DNA of 64,000 nucleotides from Coniferiporia sulphurascens (taxonomy: Eukaryota > Basidiomycota > Agaricomycetes > Hymenochaetales > Hymenochaetaceae): positions 1,116,001 to 1,180,000 of the forward strand of contig NBBA01000011.1 in the NCBI GenBank assembly GCA_002794785.1. The letters are read 5' to 3'. Both the position numbers and the translations under genes were made by a program. Positions 10,856 to 22,037 of the stretch are shown here, piece after piece. The notes under the pieces are model-generated. The model worked only from the letters and a program-made list of their open reading frames with translations. It did not search any database and was not told the DNA's origin. The first letter of the stretch is position 1, and each line of letters opens with the position of its first letter.

Positions 10856-13800
10856 TCATTGTCCCACGTGTATCCTAATTCTCTTTGCCGGAGGTACACT
10901 ACCGTCCATGGCATCTTCATCGCCTTCATCATACCTACTGGGTGGTCCGCCATTTCCGAATGGTTCACCTACTGTGCTTGTCGTACTAGGAGCACTGCTA
11001 CCCGACAAACGACTGGTGGTATAAGATGTGACTTGACTTGACCGCTTCCTATCAGTGTTCTCCGTTCGTCCCTCTGAAACTGCTTCGCTAGGCTCCGAAG
11101 GAAAATCATATGGTGTGCGAATAGACATTAGCTGTGGCTTGTCGTCCTCCGGCCACGCGTCCCTGTCGCCGAGCGTTTCTGTTAATATCCTCGAAGCTAT
11201 CGTGCCGCCTCCAGACCATTTGTGCATCAGATCCATCTTATTTGCCCTATTCTTTCTCATCTCTTGTTCCACTAACCAACGCAGTCCCTCTCCACTCGTA
11301 GCTTCTCCGCCCACCCCAGTATTTAGCAGAACGTCAAGCGTAGACTCGATATCTATGTAAATGATATGAAACATGTCAGAAAACTTTTTTAAGAGAGTGT
11401 GGAGTTTTGGACGGTCAGGGAACGTTAAATCGTCCGGAATATATTCCCTCTTGCTGACGCGGTATGCCTTCTGAACCCCGCCAATAGTGTAAGAAGTTCC
11501 ATCAGGCTTATTGAACACGACGTCTTCGTCAAACATCGCTAAGTGGTTCCTAAGATAATCTCCGGTGTAGGTCGAGGCCGTGTAGCGTACGCATACGTAA
11601 GTGAGAACGTGCAGGAACGACTCCAAGTCGTCTGCATATGTGTGTTGCTTCCCTCGTTTAATCTGGAGCAACGCAGCTGAAATGAATTGCCATGTTCCCT
11701 GCAAATGAGATCAGGAGGTTAAATGGACTACGTTCAGTGAGGATGCCCACCGTCCTGCCGTGGTGAATCACACCCTGCTCATGCACCCCTTCCGAGAGAT
11801 CCCAGTCAATCAAAATTCCCCTTCCCTCTTCAGTTATCAGGATATTCCCAGGGCTGATATCACAGTGCAACACGTCTGCGTCCTCATACGCTTTCCCATG
11901 AGCTGATTTCCAAAAGAAAATATTTAGTATTAAATTTCAAATGGCATCCACACGACAGACCTTCCATGGCATCCGTAACGGCAGTCAGCATTTCCTTCGT
12001 CGACCTGAAACTGGTCAATTCGCGTCCGACTGTCCCGAGGACTAATCTGTAGTGTATGTAGCCTTGTAGACGCCGTCTTCCTCCTTGCGGTCGGAATACC
12101 CACGACCTATTCGCATACAGTTGCGTGATAGTCGATTGCACTTGCATATTAGAACGCATAGAACGCGCATCAATATTCAGGGAAGGAGCGCGGGTACCCA
12201 CAGTGGCGTCCAGAGGTTCATGATCAGCGGCATCAAGGTTTGAATCCGTAGGTAAATCACGACACCCGTCAACCTGGAGGTTAGATACTAAGTGACAAAT
12301 CCCCTGGGAGGTTGAAGACGGAGGTCTCGACCTCGACGTATTCTGAGCAACGCGGCTACCACTACCGCTATTGTCAGACGGTATAGCTGCGGAGTCCTCA
12401 CACCGGAGGGGCTCTTCATACAGCTGCGTAGTCAAAACGTTGTCACCAGAAAGAGCGTCAGTATCGTGGGAGGATTTATCGTCGGTCTGAATGTTTGTGA
12501 TGTCTTGCAACAAAGGTTTCCGCGCTTCGGCGTCATACGGAGCTTCGGCCTTTTCCACATTCCGCACATCGCCTTCATCGACGAGGGGCGCGATACATGG
12601 CACGTTGTGTGCATGAAGATTCTCATATATCTTGCCCTTTCTCGTCAGACGCGACGACTCAATCCTCCATGTGTCTTTCAGATAGCAGATACGGCCCGTC
12701 TTCAGGTCACAGACAGGACTTCCTCGAGATGCACGCCCGACAAGAGAAAGTGACCTGCGCTCGGGCATCGGCCCCACAAAGTATGAAGGCTCCGAGTCAT
12801 CCTCTTTCTGTACCGCAAATTTGTATAGGGTCTGATCCAAAATCGTGTTGCAAAGTGATTGCAAATCTTCGTCGTTCTTCGCAACTTCCTTTTGCGATTC
12901 AAAAGCTACTCTTGCCTTGGTTAACTCTTCAGACGTTGGAATGCTGACAGTCGTGTCGTGCCCACGCTGCTCCGGCGTGAGCTGATCGAAGCGGCGAAAG
13001 AACTCCGCAAAGCAAGCCGAGTCTTTAGTGTACTCGATAGGCTCAGTGACAACGGCACCAGCCCTGTCCCAGCGGATGATTCGTGCAATGTCTCCGAGAA
13101 CAAGAACAGAGAACGCATGGGTCCGGAAGCTGCTGCCTAGAAGCGCGACGGCATACGAGATCATTTGGCCTAGAATCTGTTGAGCCGATACCTCAGACTT
13201 CTTGACGAAGAAGCTCTCAGACCCGGAGGAACTGTTCGAACCATTTTCGAAGGGATCATCGTCCCGATGAGGCTTAAATTCGATGAAGAGCTCCGTCTCG
13301 GAGAAACGTGTCCCACTTATACTCGACCCCTTCCTGTATACTGACATATCGGGCTTGAGGCCTTCGATTACCCAGTCTTCGTCACCATGTGTACTCGAGT
13401 TCACGAACTCCAAAGAAGTTAGCTTGAGTTCACTCATACACTCGATCTATTATGGGAGCGTCAAGTAGACAACCGGGGAGAAAATGAAGCAGACAGACTG
13501 ACGAAAGGCTGGTACATCTCTTTCTCGAATACACGCATCTGCTTTCCTGATGCCTTCTTGACAATGTGGATTGCGTTGTTGTAAATATGTCGGAAGAATG
13601 TGGACGGAGGCGCGGCAGGCTCCGGCAGACCACCAAACTTAGGGAGGAAGGCATCCAGAAACGCTGAAATTGGCATTGGACCCACGATGTAGCGTCTTGT
13701 CTCTGCGTGAAGCTTCGTTTGGAATGCAGTCACTCTGTAGTATCGGTTATAGTGTGGAACTAAGCATGGAGGTTCATCCGAATCGTTTTGACTGCCAGGA

Positions 13801-13871
13801 CGATGGCTTGACGAGGCCTTGTGTGGGCTCGGGGACCGGGGTCTTTTGGAGCCAGTTTTCGCAGAAGACAT
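10856..13871 (-). CDS. FunK1-type (fungal) protein kinase copy B, intact
   Basis: Predicted serine/threonine-kinase-like protein of the agaricomycete FunK1 family. Spliced from four exons (13871-13503, 13446-11961, 11902-11751, 11698-10856) it gives 2,850 nt, 949 residues, with no internal stop. Order: basic N-terminus; [17 protein letters not shown]; a segment with [17 protein letters not shown] and [49 protein letters not shown]; nucleotide-binding GRASRG and CYLKDTWR with the likely beta-3 Lys; a Ser/Thr-rich linker; [19 protein letters not shown]; catalytic loop [10 protein letters not shown] (HCD in place of HRD); LIDWDLSEG (DWD in place of DFG); [26 protein letters not shown]; and a Lys/Arg-rich tail possibly acting as a nuclear signal. 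Substrate and role are unknown. It is head-to-head with copy C (565 bp apart) and tail-to-tail with copy A. Confidence 0.85.
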
Positions 13872-13928
13872 GATTGTAAGTAGTTCAGTGAACTGGAACT
13901 TCGCGTATGTGGCTCGGATTTTCAACAA

Positions 13929-13936
13929 GTCACGTG
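13929..13936. promoter_or_regulatory. GTCACGTG motif upstream of kinase copy B
   Basis: GTCACGTG lies 58 bp upstream of the copy B start. Read on the gene strand it is CACGTGAC, followed by TTGTTGAAAATCCGAGCC, closely matching the copy A upstream region. Confidence 0.5.
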
Positions 13937-14314
13937 GCCGCGCTGAATTCTCCCACGCTGTTTAATACTGGCGAAGAGCTAAGCTAGGTCTCGAGTCAAA
14001 GTGCGTTTCGCATCTGTGAGGATAGCAGGATAACTTTGCATTCTTCCTTGTACATTTTGGGTTGGCACGTCTATAGTGCGCGTGTTATCGGGCTACAATA
14101 GAGCCTATCTGGTGGCGGCACGTCTGCACCAATTACTTGCTTCTAGTATACGGCTTGCACATCGCGTGCATGATCTTCTCCAAATGCAGCTAGAAGCGGG
14201 CGGCATAAAGCATTGTTGAGCTTTGTCAAAAATAAAAAGAGAGTTTGGTTTTGGCTTTATCATGAGCCGCAATGCCTCGGCATATGCCGCGAGAGAAAAC
14301 TGTAATTTTTGGAA

Positions 14315-14324
14315 GTCACGTGAC
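14315..14324. promoter_or_regulatory. GTCACGTGAC palindrome upstream of kinase copy C
   Basis: Perfect 10-bp palindrome, 112 bp before the copy C ATG, followed by a GAAATCTGAGCCACA block related to the copy B upstream region. Confidence 0.55.
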
Positions 14325-14435
14325 TAGATGAAATCTGAGCCACAGTACTTTACCGGAAAAGATAAATACAGTTCTTTGCGGACGACCAATGGCCACGGAA
14401 GAAATTAATCTCCACCCGCCACGCTACGATTAACC

Positions 14436-16634
14436 ATGTCGATTACCACTGGCACCAAAAGACCCTGCTCTGCAAGTCCGCCCGGGAACCCCTCAGGCCA
14501 TCATCCTGGCAGTCGAAGGACTCGAGACGACTCGGACGAACCTTCTGGCTCAATTTCACACTATAACTGATACTATAGAGCGACTGCACTCCAGATGAAG
14601 CTTCACGCAGAGACAAAACGCTACATCGTGGGTCCGATGCCAGTTTCAGCGTTTCTGGATACTTTCCTTCCTGGTCTGCTGGAGCCGGCCGCGCCTCCGC
14701 CCACGTATTTTCGGCGCATTTACGACGACGCGATCCGCATTGTCAACAAGGCAGCGGAAACGAAGATGCGTGTACTTGAGAAGGAGATGTACCAGCCTTC
14801 TGTAAATTCGTCTGTTTCATTTTCTCAGAGTCTAAACTGACGCTCCATAATAGATTGAGTGTATGAGTGAACTTAAGCTAGCGTCTTTGGAGTTCGTGAA
14901 CTCGAGTACAGACGATGACGAAGAACTGGGTGATCGAAGGCCTCAAACCTGATGTCTCAGTGTACAGAAAGGGGTCAAGTATAAGTGGAACACGGTTTTC
15001 CGAGATGGAGCTCTTCGTTGAATTCAAGCCGCACGCGGACGATGATCCCTTCGAAGACACTTCGAACAATTCCTCCGGGTCTGAGCGTAACTTTGTCAAG
15101 TCTGAAATATCAGCACAGCAAATTATAGGCCAAATGGTCTCGTATGCCGTTGTTGGAATTCAGCAATTCGCGTCGCTAGCGAACGCACTCCATAGCGAAC
15201 AAGTTTATCGTGTAACCAGTAGATAATCGCGCAAGAAAACTCCTGCGCGCATACAGACAGTAAAATCTACGAAAAATATTTCAAACTCCGACGGCCGACT
15301 CGGCATCGAGCTCGAACTTCAACAGCCTTTGCACAACTAGGTAGCAGCTTTCGGACGCACGCATTCTCTGTCCTCGTTCTCGGAGACATAGCACGAATCA
15401 TCCGCTGGGACAGAGCTGGAGCCATTGTCACTGAGCCTATCGAGTACACTAAAGGGTCGGCTTGGTTTGCGGAGTTCTTTCGCCGCTTTGACGGTTTGAC
15501 CAACTCACGCCGGAGCAGCGTGGCCACGACACGACTGTTAGTATTCCAACGTCTGAAGAGTCGGCTAAGGCAAGATTGGCTTTTAAACCACAAAAAGGAG
15601 ACACGGAGAGCGATGAAGACTTCCAATCACGTTCCGACGCGATTCTGGACCAGACTCCTCACAAGTTTGCAGTGCAGAAAGATGATGGCTCGGGGGCTCG
15701 GAGTCTTTATATTTTGTGGGGCCGATTCCTGAGCGCAAGATACAGTCTCTAGTTGGGCGTGTATCTCGATGAAGTCCTGTCTGTAACTTGAAGACGGGTC
15801 GTATTTGCTATCTGAAAGACACATGGAGGATCGACTCATCGCGTCTATCGAGGGAGAGCAAGGTTTATGAGAATCTTCATATACACAACGTGCCACATAT
15901 CAGATCACTCGTCAATGAAGGAGATGTACGGAATGTGGGAAAGGCAAAAGCTCTGTATAACGCTGGTGCACGAGTATCTTCATTGCAAGAAATTACAAAC
16001 ATACAAGCCGGTGATAAGTTTCCTACCGATACTAGCATTTTCTCTGGCGACAACGTCTTAACCGCGCAGCCTAGTCCTGAGCCTTTCCTATATGCCTCTA
16101 CAGCTGTACCCACTGATAATGTTGGCATTGGAGCTACCGCTGCTCATTACATGTCAACGATCAGGCCTCCGTCTTCCACTGCCGCGGGAATCTGTCGCAA
16201 GGTGACTACGGGTGAAGCAGATTTGCATTGGATAGCAGAACAAGAGAACTTGAAGAAGGCGAAGAAGATGAATCTGATGAACAGATGGTTCGGTCCGGTG
16301 GCGGCACAATATCTTAGAGGATATTCAAAGATACGTTTGGCGACAAGGACGCATGGCCAAGCGACGACAAATCACAATTGATGTCTGTATTTACCCCAAT
16401 CTTTAACGTCTCGACGGTGGACTCCGCGGGAGATGTCCAGAACAAGCTACGTCCTATGCCTCCATTTGTACGTCAGGCAGCAGGGCTGCTAGTACGACAA
16501 GTATGGTAGATGAACCATACGGAAGTGGCGGATCACCAAGTATGCACGCACAAGATGGAGGCGACGGAGATGTTATGGATGGTGGTGATAGAGGACTTCC
16601 AAAAAAAAGGACTAAGACGCACTCGGAACTATGA
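14436..16634 (+). pseudogene. FunK1-type protein kinase copy C, kinase core deleted
   Basis: Starts like copies A and B (VGPMPVSAFLDTFLP at 14627-14671; GLKPDVSVYRKG; SEMELFVEFKP). A 176-bp insertion at 15153-15328 interrupts the conserved QMVSYAV / [14 protein letters not shown] junction. Further frame breaks follow near 15500-15730, and an in-frame stop lies in [21 protein letters not shown] (15800-15840) survives, but after GICRKV (about 16200) the sequence jumps to the late segment EQENLKKAKKMNLMNRW. The whole region with [12 protein letters not shown], the catalytic HxDISPGN loop and LIDWDLS is missing. The end (…KKRTKTHSEL, stop 16632-16634) matches the usual tail. It cannot encode an active kinase. 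Confidence 0.8.
15153..15328. mobile_element. Small insertion inside kinase copy C
   Basis: Alignment by eye with copies B, D and E shows extra DNA between TATGCCGTTG and CACAACTAGG. The insert is flanked by TTG at 15150-15152 and 15329-15331, a possible 3-bp target duplication. Its right part matches 8548-8583 in reverse complement. It has no ORF and only weak end-to-end inverted similarity. Probably a short non-autonomous element. Confidence 0.5.
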
Positions 16635-17136
16635 AGTTTGTTTTATATGAATATAATGTATCTAGTAATCCCTTCCATTTCGTCGACGACATCGGATCGG
16701 GGGCTTAAAGTCGGCAAATTTGCCATTTATAGCGAATGCTGATGCACCATAATTCAAATTCATAAGCTTGACCTCCAGTAAATGAGGACGGTAATGCAGA
16801 CAAAAACATTAACGACTGTATCCGATGGCCAGCGATGTAAATGCGCAGAGCGGCGGAGAGCAAGGAAGGGTGTGAAAAGTTGAGTCTGTCCAACTTTACT
16901 ACTTTTTGTCGACTTAGTAGGTCCGAGAGTTTCAACGCCCTTGCAAGTTAGTCCCCGTTACTACAGTCTCTGATTACTCCGGTACAAGTGGCAACTCCCA
17001 CGTTACCACTACTCATATGTAGCTGAGAAATAGCGGTCTGATTCTACAGTATTCACAGCTCCATGTAATTGACGGCTAAAATAAAAGACTATATCCGAAC
17101 TATGCTCTATACGCATTAACTTATTAAATATCTATT
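16635..17136. other. Tail-to-tail spacer between kinase copies C and D
   Basis: About 500 bp with no supported gene or repeat. It should hold the 3' ends of both transcripts. Confidence 0.4.
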
Positions 17137-20100
17137 TTATATACTTATGTGCGCCCGGCTCCTCTTTTTCGGGGGTCCTCCGTCATCGCATCCATCCATA
17201 GCATGTTCACCACCTTCGTCCGATTCGTGCATACTTGGCAACCTGCCGCTTCCGTACGGCTCATCTGTGCTTATCGTACTAATAGCCCTGCTGCCTGTCA
17301 TACAACTAGAACCATACGACGTGGTCTGTTTGAAACGCTTCTTATTGGACATCTCCGTTCGCCTCTTTATAGTTGTGGGGGTGATCTCTACAATAGCGAA
17401 GTATGGCCTCAGGATGGCCATAAGCTGTGACTTGTCGTCGACCGGCCATGCACTTCCATCACGAAGCACCTAACTTGAACTCCGCGTGGATTGACTGCCC
17501 TTCCCCACTCCACTTGTGCAGATTGTCTATCGCCTTCGCACGTTGTGCACGGGACTTAGCAACCGCCTCATCGATAAACGCCTGTTCTGCGCCTTCGAGG
17601 CCCTCTCTTATCTCAGCCTCCCCGTCGTCGTCTTTATAAAGACGTTTAAACCTGGTCGAGAAACGTTTAAGTAAGCTTCGCAACTTTGGCCGATTGGGAA
17701 ATGTCAGATCTTCCGGAATATATTTTCCTTTGGAAAGAGCCCTTTCCTTCATCAACCCTCCAGTAACGAAAGAGGCTCCACCCCTGTTTACCGTTTTATC
17801 TTCGTCAAACATTCCCAGGTAGTCTCTAAGTTCATCACTAGAAAGGCTCGACGACGAGTAGCGTACGCATAAGAAAGTGACAAGATGAAGAAAGGACTCC
17901 AGGTCGTCCGCATAGGTATGCCGCTTTCCGCGCGGATTCAGGAGCAGTGCGGCAGAAATAAACTGCCATGTTCCCTATAAACACTATTAGGAGCTGAGAG
18001 AGCTTCGGATCTAATGAGAATGCACACCGTTCTGCCTTGGCGAACTGCACTCTGCTCGTGCACGTCCTTTGCAAGGTCCCAGTCGATCAAAAATCCCTCC
18101 CCGTCCTCGGTTATCATGATATTCCCGGGACTGATATCGCGACGCAGGATACCTGCATCTTCATATGCCTTCCCATGCGCTGCGTTTCCAAAAGTTAATA
18201 CTGAAGTAAAGACCTTCACGATGACCAACCTTCCATGGCGTCTGCGATGGCAGTCAGCATCTCCTTCGTCGACCTGAAGCTGGTCAGGTCGCGGCCAACT
18301 GTCCCGAGGACCAATCTGTAATGAATGTAGCCAGGTAGACGTCGCCTGCTCCCGTATACCCATGGCCTATCCGCGAGCGACTGTGTGATAGTCGCGTGCA
18401 TCATTTCTGTCTCGCCCTGAGCTTGAGCATTAGACTGTGTTAAGCCCGCGTCACTATTCAAAGAGGAGGTACTGGCGTTCGTAGGGATGACAGGGGGATT
18501 ATGGTCAACCGTCTCAATATTCGACTTCGTCGGGAAGTCCTCACGTCTCTCGCTGTCCTGAGAGTTAGAAATGGAATGGCCGAGTTCAATGATATTCGAT
18601 GATTGGGGATTGCTTGTGGATGTATCCTGGGTAGCGTGGGGTGCATCACCGTCACTTTCGGTGGTCGTGACTGCACGGTGTCGCGGGAAAGGCTCAACGG
18701 ATGACTGTGCAGTCAAGACGTCTTTAGTATACGGCGAACTTTCTGCATTAATGGCATTGGTATCATTAAGAGGTTCACCGTCGGCTTGAGGGCTTTCTTG
18801 TAGGACATTTGCACCAGCACTAAAACTATACGCGCGCGTGGTGGCTTTCACGTTCCATACATCTCCTTCATCGACGAGTGTTGCGACGTGGGGCACACTG
18901 TGTTTATGAAGCCTCTCGTAAATGTCACCCTCCCTCGAAAGAAGCGATGAGTCAATCCTCCATGTATCCTTCAGGTAGCAGATACGGCCAGTCTTCAGGT
19001 CAAAAACGGGACTTCCACGAGATGCACGCCCGATCAGAGATTGTACGCTATGCACAGATTTAGGCCCAACAAAATATGAAGGTTCTGATTTGTCATGTTT
19101 TTGCACGGCATACTTGTAAAAAGTCTGCCCCAGGATTTCATCGCAGCGTGATTGGAAGCTCTCGTCGCTTTCCAACACTCTCCCTATTGGTGTGAAAGCT
19201 TCCCTCGCCTTGGCTAATTCTTCAGCCGTCGGAATGCTGACAGTCGTATCGTGCCCACGCTGTTCTGGCGTGAGCCTGTCAAAGCGGCGAAAGAACTCTG
19301 CGAAATCAGTCGACTCCTTGGTGTACTCGATAAGCTCAGTGGCAATGGCCCCTCTGTCCCAGCGGATGAATCGTGCTGCGTCGCCGAGTATGAGGACAGA
19401 GAATACGTGGGTCCGAAAACCACTGCCCGGCTGTGCGATGACATACGAGATCATCTGACCTAGGATGTGCTGAGCAGATGGCGTGGCTTTTACGAAGCCC
19501 TCCCTGGACTTGGAGGAGGCGCGTGGTTTACTTCCGAGAGGATCGTATCGGCGCTGAGGCTTTAATTCGATAAAGAGTTCCATTTCAGAGAACCGGGTCC
19601 CACTTATGCTAGATTCTTTCCTGTACACCGAGATATCGGGTTTAAGACCATCAATTATCCAGTCTTCGTCGCCATTTCCGCTCGAGTCCACGAATTTCAA
19701 TGACTCTAGCTGAAGTCCATTCATGCAATCAATCTGTTCAAGGAGTGTTAGTTGGCGATCCGGGGGAAACTCACAAAAGGCTGGTACATCTTGTGCTCGG
19801 ATGTGTGCTCTTTTCTGTTTTTTCCGTCCCCGGAAATGCTTGTTGCATCCTTAGAAATCCTTTCAAAGTTCGGGAGCGGGGGCGCAGCAGGTTCTGGCAC
19901 ACCACCAAGGCTAGGCAGGAAAGTATCTAGGAAGTCGCGGAGTGGCATAGGTCCCAAAACAAATTTCTTTGTCTCCATGTGAAGCTTTATTTGGAGTGCA
20001 TCTGCTTTATAGTTTCGATTAGAATGTGGGACTGAGCCAGAGACTTTGCAATCCAATGGAGAGGTGTGACTGTTATTGCCGGTACCCTGGTTTTGTGGTG

Positions 20101-20158
20101 TTCTGGGACGACTTTCAGAGCCAGAGCGAGATCTTTTGGAACCAGATGCAACCGACAT
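17137..20158 (-). CDS. FunK1-type protein kinase copy D, late frameshift
   Basis: Same architecture and intron positions as copy B but a different subfamily: the N-terminus MSVASGSKRSRSGSESRPRT is shared with copy E. Visible blocks: [124 protein letters not shown], where the catalytic-loop His is Arg (RRD); [28 protein letters not shown]. Near 17465 the frame shifts by one base: KWSGEGQ...KLGAS stops, while the homologous tail (VLRDGSAWPVDDKSQL to the basic C-terminus, stop at 17137) continues in another frame. Either the tail is lost or there is a base error. Predicted kinase-like; activity is doubtful given RRD. Confidence 0.75.
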
Positions 20159-20272
20159 GGCTACAGTGCAAGCGTTGCAATCACCAGTGTACTAAGTGAA
20201 CGAAGACACGATTCACAAGAACGCCTCTACGAGGCGACGCGTTTGGCCTTAGAATCCAACAAGTCACATGAC

Positions 20273-20282
20273 TCATTACTGA
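20273..20282. promoter_or_regulatory. GTCACATGAC motif upstream of kinase copy D
   Basis: Lies 115 bp upstream of the copy D start. On the gene strand it reads GTCATGTGAC followed by TTGTTGGA, the same site as in copy E with CACGTG replaced by CATGTG. Confidence 0.5.
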
Positions 20283-20340
20283 TTCCCACCCTTCCATTAC
20301 ATAATGACAAGGCCAGCGCTGGCAAGCAGTGTTGTATCCC

Positions 20341-20384
20341 GCAGGGATGCAGGGATCCCCATATGCAGGGATGCAGGGATCCCG
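20341..20384. repeat. Two-copy 24-bp repeat of GCAGGGATGCAGGGATCCC
   Basis: GCAGGGATGCAGGGATCCC occurs at 20341-20359 and 20365-20383, separated by CATAT. Further pieces follow: TAGGGATCCCTGC near 20395 and GGGAATCCCTGC near 20519. The unit is itself partly palindromic (GGGATCCC). Confidence 0.6.
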
Positions 20385-20445
20385 CAAGGATTGGTAGGGA
20401 TCCCTGCGCCGTGGGAACCCCGTCAAGATAACCTGATTTAGAAAA

Positions 20446-20796
20446 TTAGGTCATTTTTGCGCACGATTTACGTGTTAATGTCCAGAATGGGTGCCTTGCC
20501 ACATCCCCTTCCCATATTGGGAATCCCTGCATCACGGAGTTGGGAAGCATTAATATATATTGCGGCAGAATGGAGAACTGCCACAGTCTGCCAGAGTCAT
20601 CGAACCATTCGTGTACAGCCTGGTGCAGCATCTCCAAATATCTCAATCTATCCACTAAAAGACAAAGCCTATCTTCAATTTCATCATCTTGGACACCAAG
20701 CCATGGCACGAGTTGTTTCATACCGGGTGAGCAGCTAAGGATAACATCGAGCGTAAATCGCGATCTTTTCACAAATTCGTAACAAGACACTTTCAT
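20446..20796 (-). CDS. Unrecognised ORF, possibly transposon-derived
   Basis: A 116-codon frame with plausible protein composition (LVPWLGVQDDEIEDRLCLLV, then LPNSVMQGFPIWEGDVARHP). No domain is recognised and no splicing partner was found. It lies beside the GGGATCCC repeats and an STT3 fragment, so a decayed mobile element or gene fragment is as likely as a real gene. Confidence 0.25.
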   Translation of the reverse strand: MKVSCYEFVKRSRFTLDVILSCSPGMKQLVPWLGVQDDEIEDRLCLLVDRLRYLEMLHQAVHEWFDDSGRLWQFSILPQYILMLPNSVMQGFPIWEGDVARHPFWTLTRKSCAKMT

Positions 20797-21202
20797 ATGG
20801 TCACGTTCGACATCCGGTCACGCAAGCTGGATATTGACTCTAGTAATGGACTCATGAAAGAAGCGGATTATGAAGTCAACCTGGCTGATGCCCAAGAAGT
20901 GACCTTCAACTTGGAGGACTTTCAGGCGAGGAAGAATAGACCCAGTATCCGGGCAGGTCGATACTACTGTACTTGTGGGTACACGCGACTGTGTAATCGC
21001 TGCATTTCGTCATGAGTCGCTTTGCGTATGAGCGAAACCTTCGCCGATCGCGACATACATACGATAGGACGTGCGAAGACCTTTCATCAATAAGAATGTG
21101 CAAAAATCTGTCAGACGGACTAGCCAACGACTCGTCCCCTCATGATGACTGCCATCTCTCGGGTATTCTGCCTAAGCCAATAGTACATACGTCTCACGGT
21201 AA

Positions 21203-21860
21203 TCATCGATAATTTGCTTCGATCCGTCGGGGTTGTTCGAGGAAAGCACAACGGACGATGACGAGTACATTATAAGCAGTGACCCACGTACAATGCTTGC
21301 CTTCCTTGCCTGGGGGGAGGTTCGCAAGCTTGGATGAAACTTGAAAGATGATAGGGAAGTGCAAGTTCATAAAGGACGACGGCCAGCAGTCAGCCGGTGC
21401 TCTGAATCTCTGATACTGAGGCGATGACAGGAATGCATATCTTCGCGTAGACTGCCATGTCCCACAGATAATAGAAGCGACCCGTCCAGGGTGCAATCAA
21501 TCCGTTCATAGTAAGGGCAACGGAAGCCAACGCGCAGGCTACTACGCCGAGCACAACAACAGACACGCAAACTTTAATGCCTGGAACAGCTTTGAGGAGA
21601 CGTGCGGGTAGACGAGATCCGTAAGCAGCGAGTTGAAGAAGGCTGAAGACTCCCAGCGCGGCCATATGCTCACTTGTACAGACAGCTGAGGTGAGAAACG
21701 AAAGAAAGGCGCCTGCATACTTAAACAAAAATGTATATATTATGTTGAAATCCCTGAATTGTCGACCCACAGAACCCTCTACGTATGGGAATTTAACCTG
21801 CTTGATTCCTCTGAACAGAGTGCTTTTGGGGGCAAATTCACCCAGAACGTCTAAAAACAA
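21203..21860 (-). pseudogene. Fragment of oligosaccharyltransferase catalytic subunit STT3
   Basis: The minus-strand frame 21860-21390 contains the STT3 signatures TSEHMAALGVFSLLQL, IAPWTGRFYYLWDM and YAKICIPVIASVSE, close to the invariant WDTGYAK..IPIIASVSEH stretch of STT3. The frame then breaks, and the next piece of the family (CWPSSFMNLHFPIIFQV) appears in a different frame at 21380-21330. Intact STT3 is over 700 residues with 11-13 membrane segments; only about 200 residues from the middle are here and no glycosylation WWDYG motif is seen. An intron-like GTATG...CAG piece near 21720-21690 suggests a genomic copy rather than a retrocopy. A genuine STT3 must lie elsewhere. Confidence 0.75.
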
Positions 21861-22037
21861 GACACCAAGAAACGGTATCGAGTTTCGCTAGCTCACCGGC
21901 CTCATCGTCATTGTGTATTATATACTAGCAGTCGGGCTTGAATGTGATTAAAAGATATACATGTACTGAACAAAAGGGAGAGATGGACGAAATAACTACG
22001 CTATGCATACATTGGCTTAATATACATAAAGTCCAAC

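Larger units (their letters stand above)
13872..14435. promoter_or_regulatory. Shared upstream region of kinase copies B and C
   Basis: A 564-bp spacer between divergent starts (13871 minus, 14436 plus). Each side carries its own CACGTG-type site close to its start. No gene seen inside. Confidence 0.5.
20159..21389. other. Repeat-bearing spacer upstream of kinase copy D
   Basis: Holds the copy D promoter, GGGATCCC-type repeats (20341-20400) and a 116-codon minus-strand frame (20446-20796) whose product I do not recognise and which may be the rest of a transposable element. The end of the STT3 remnant lies on the right. Confidence 0.4.
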
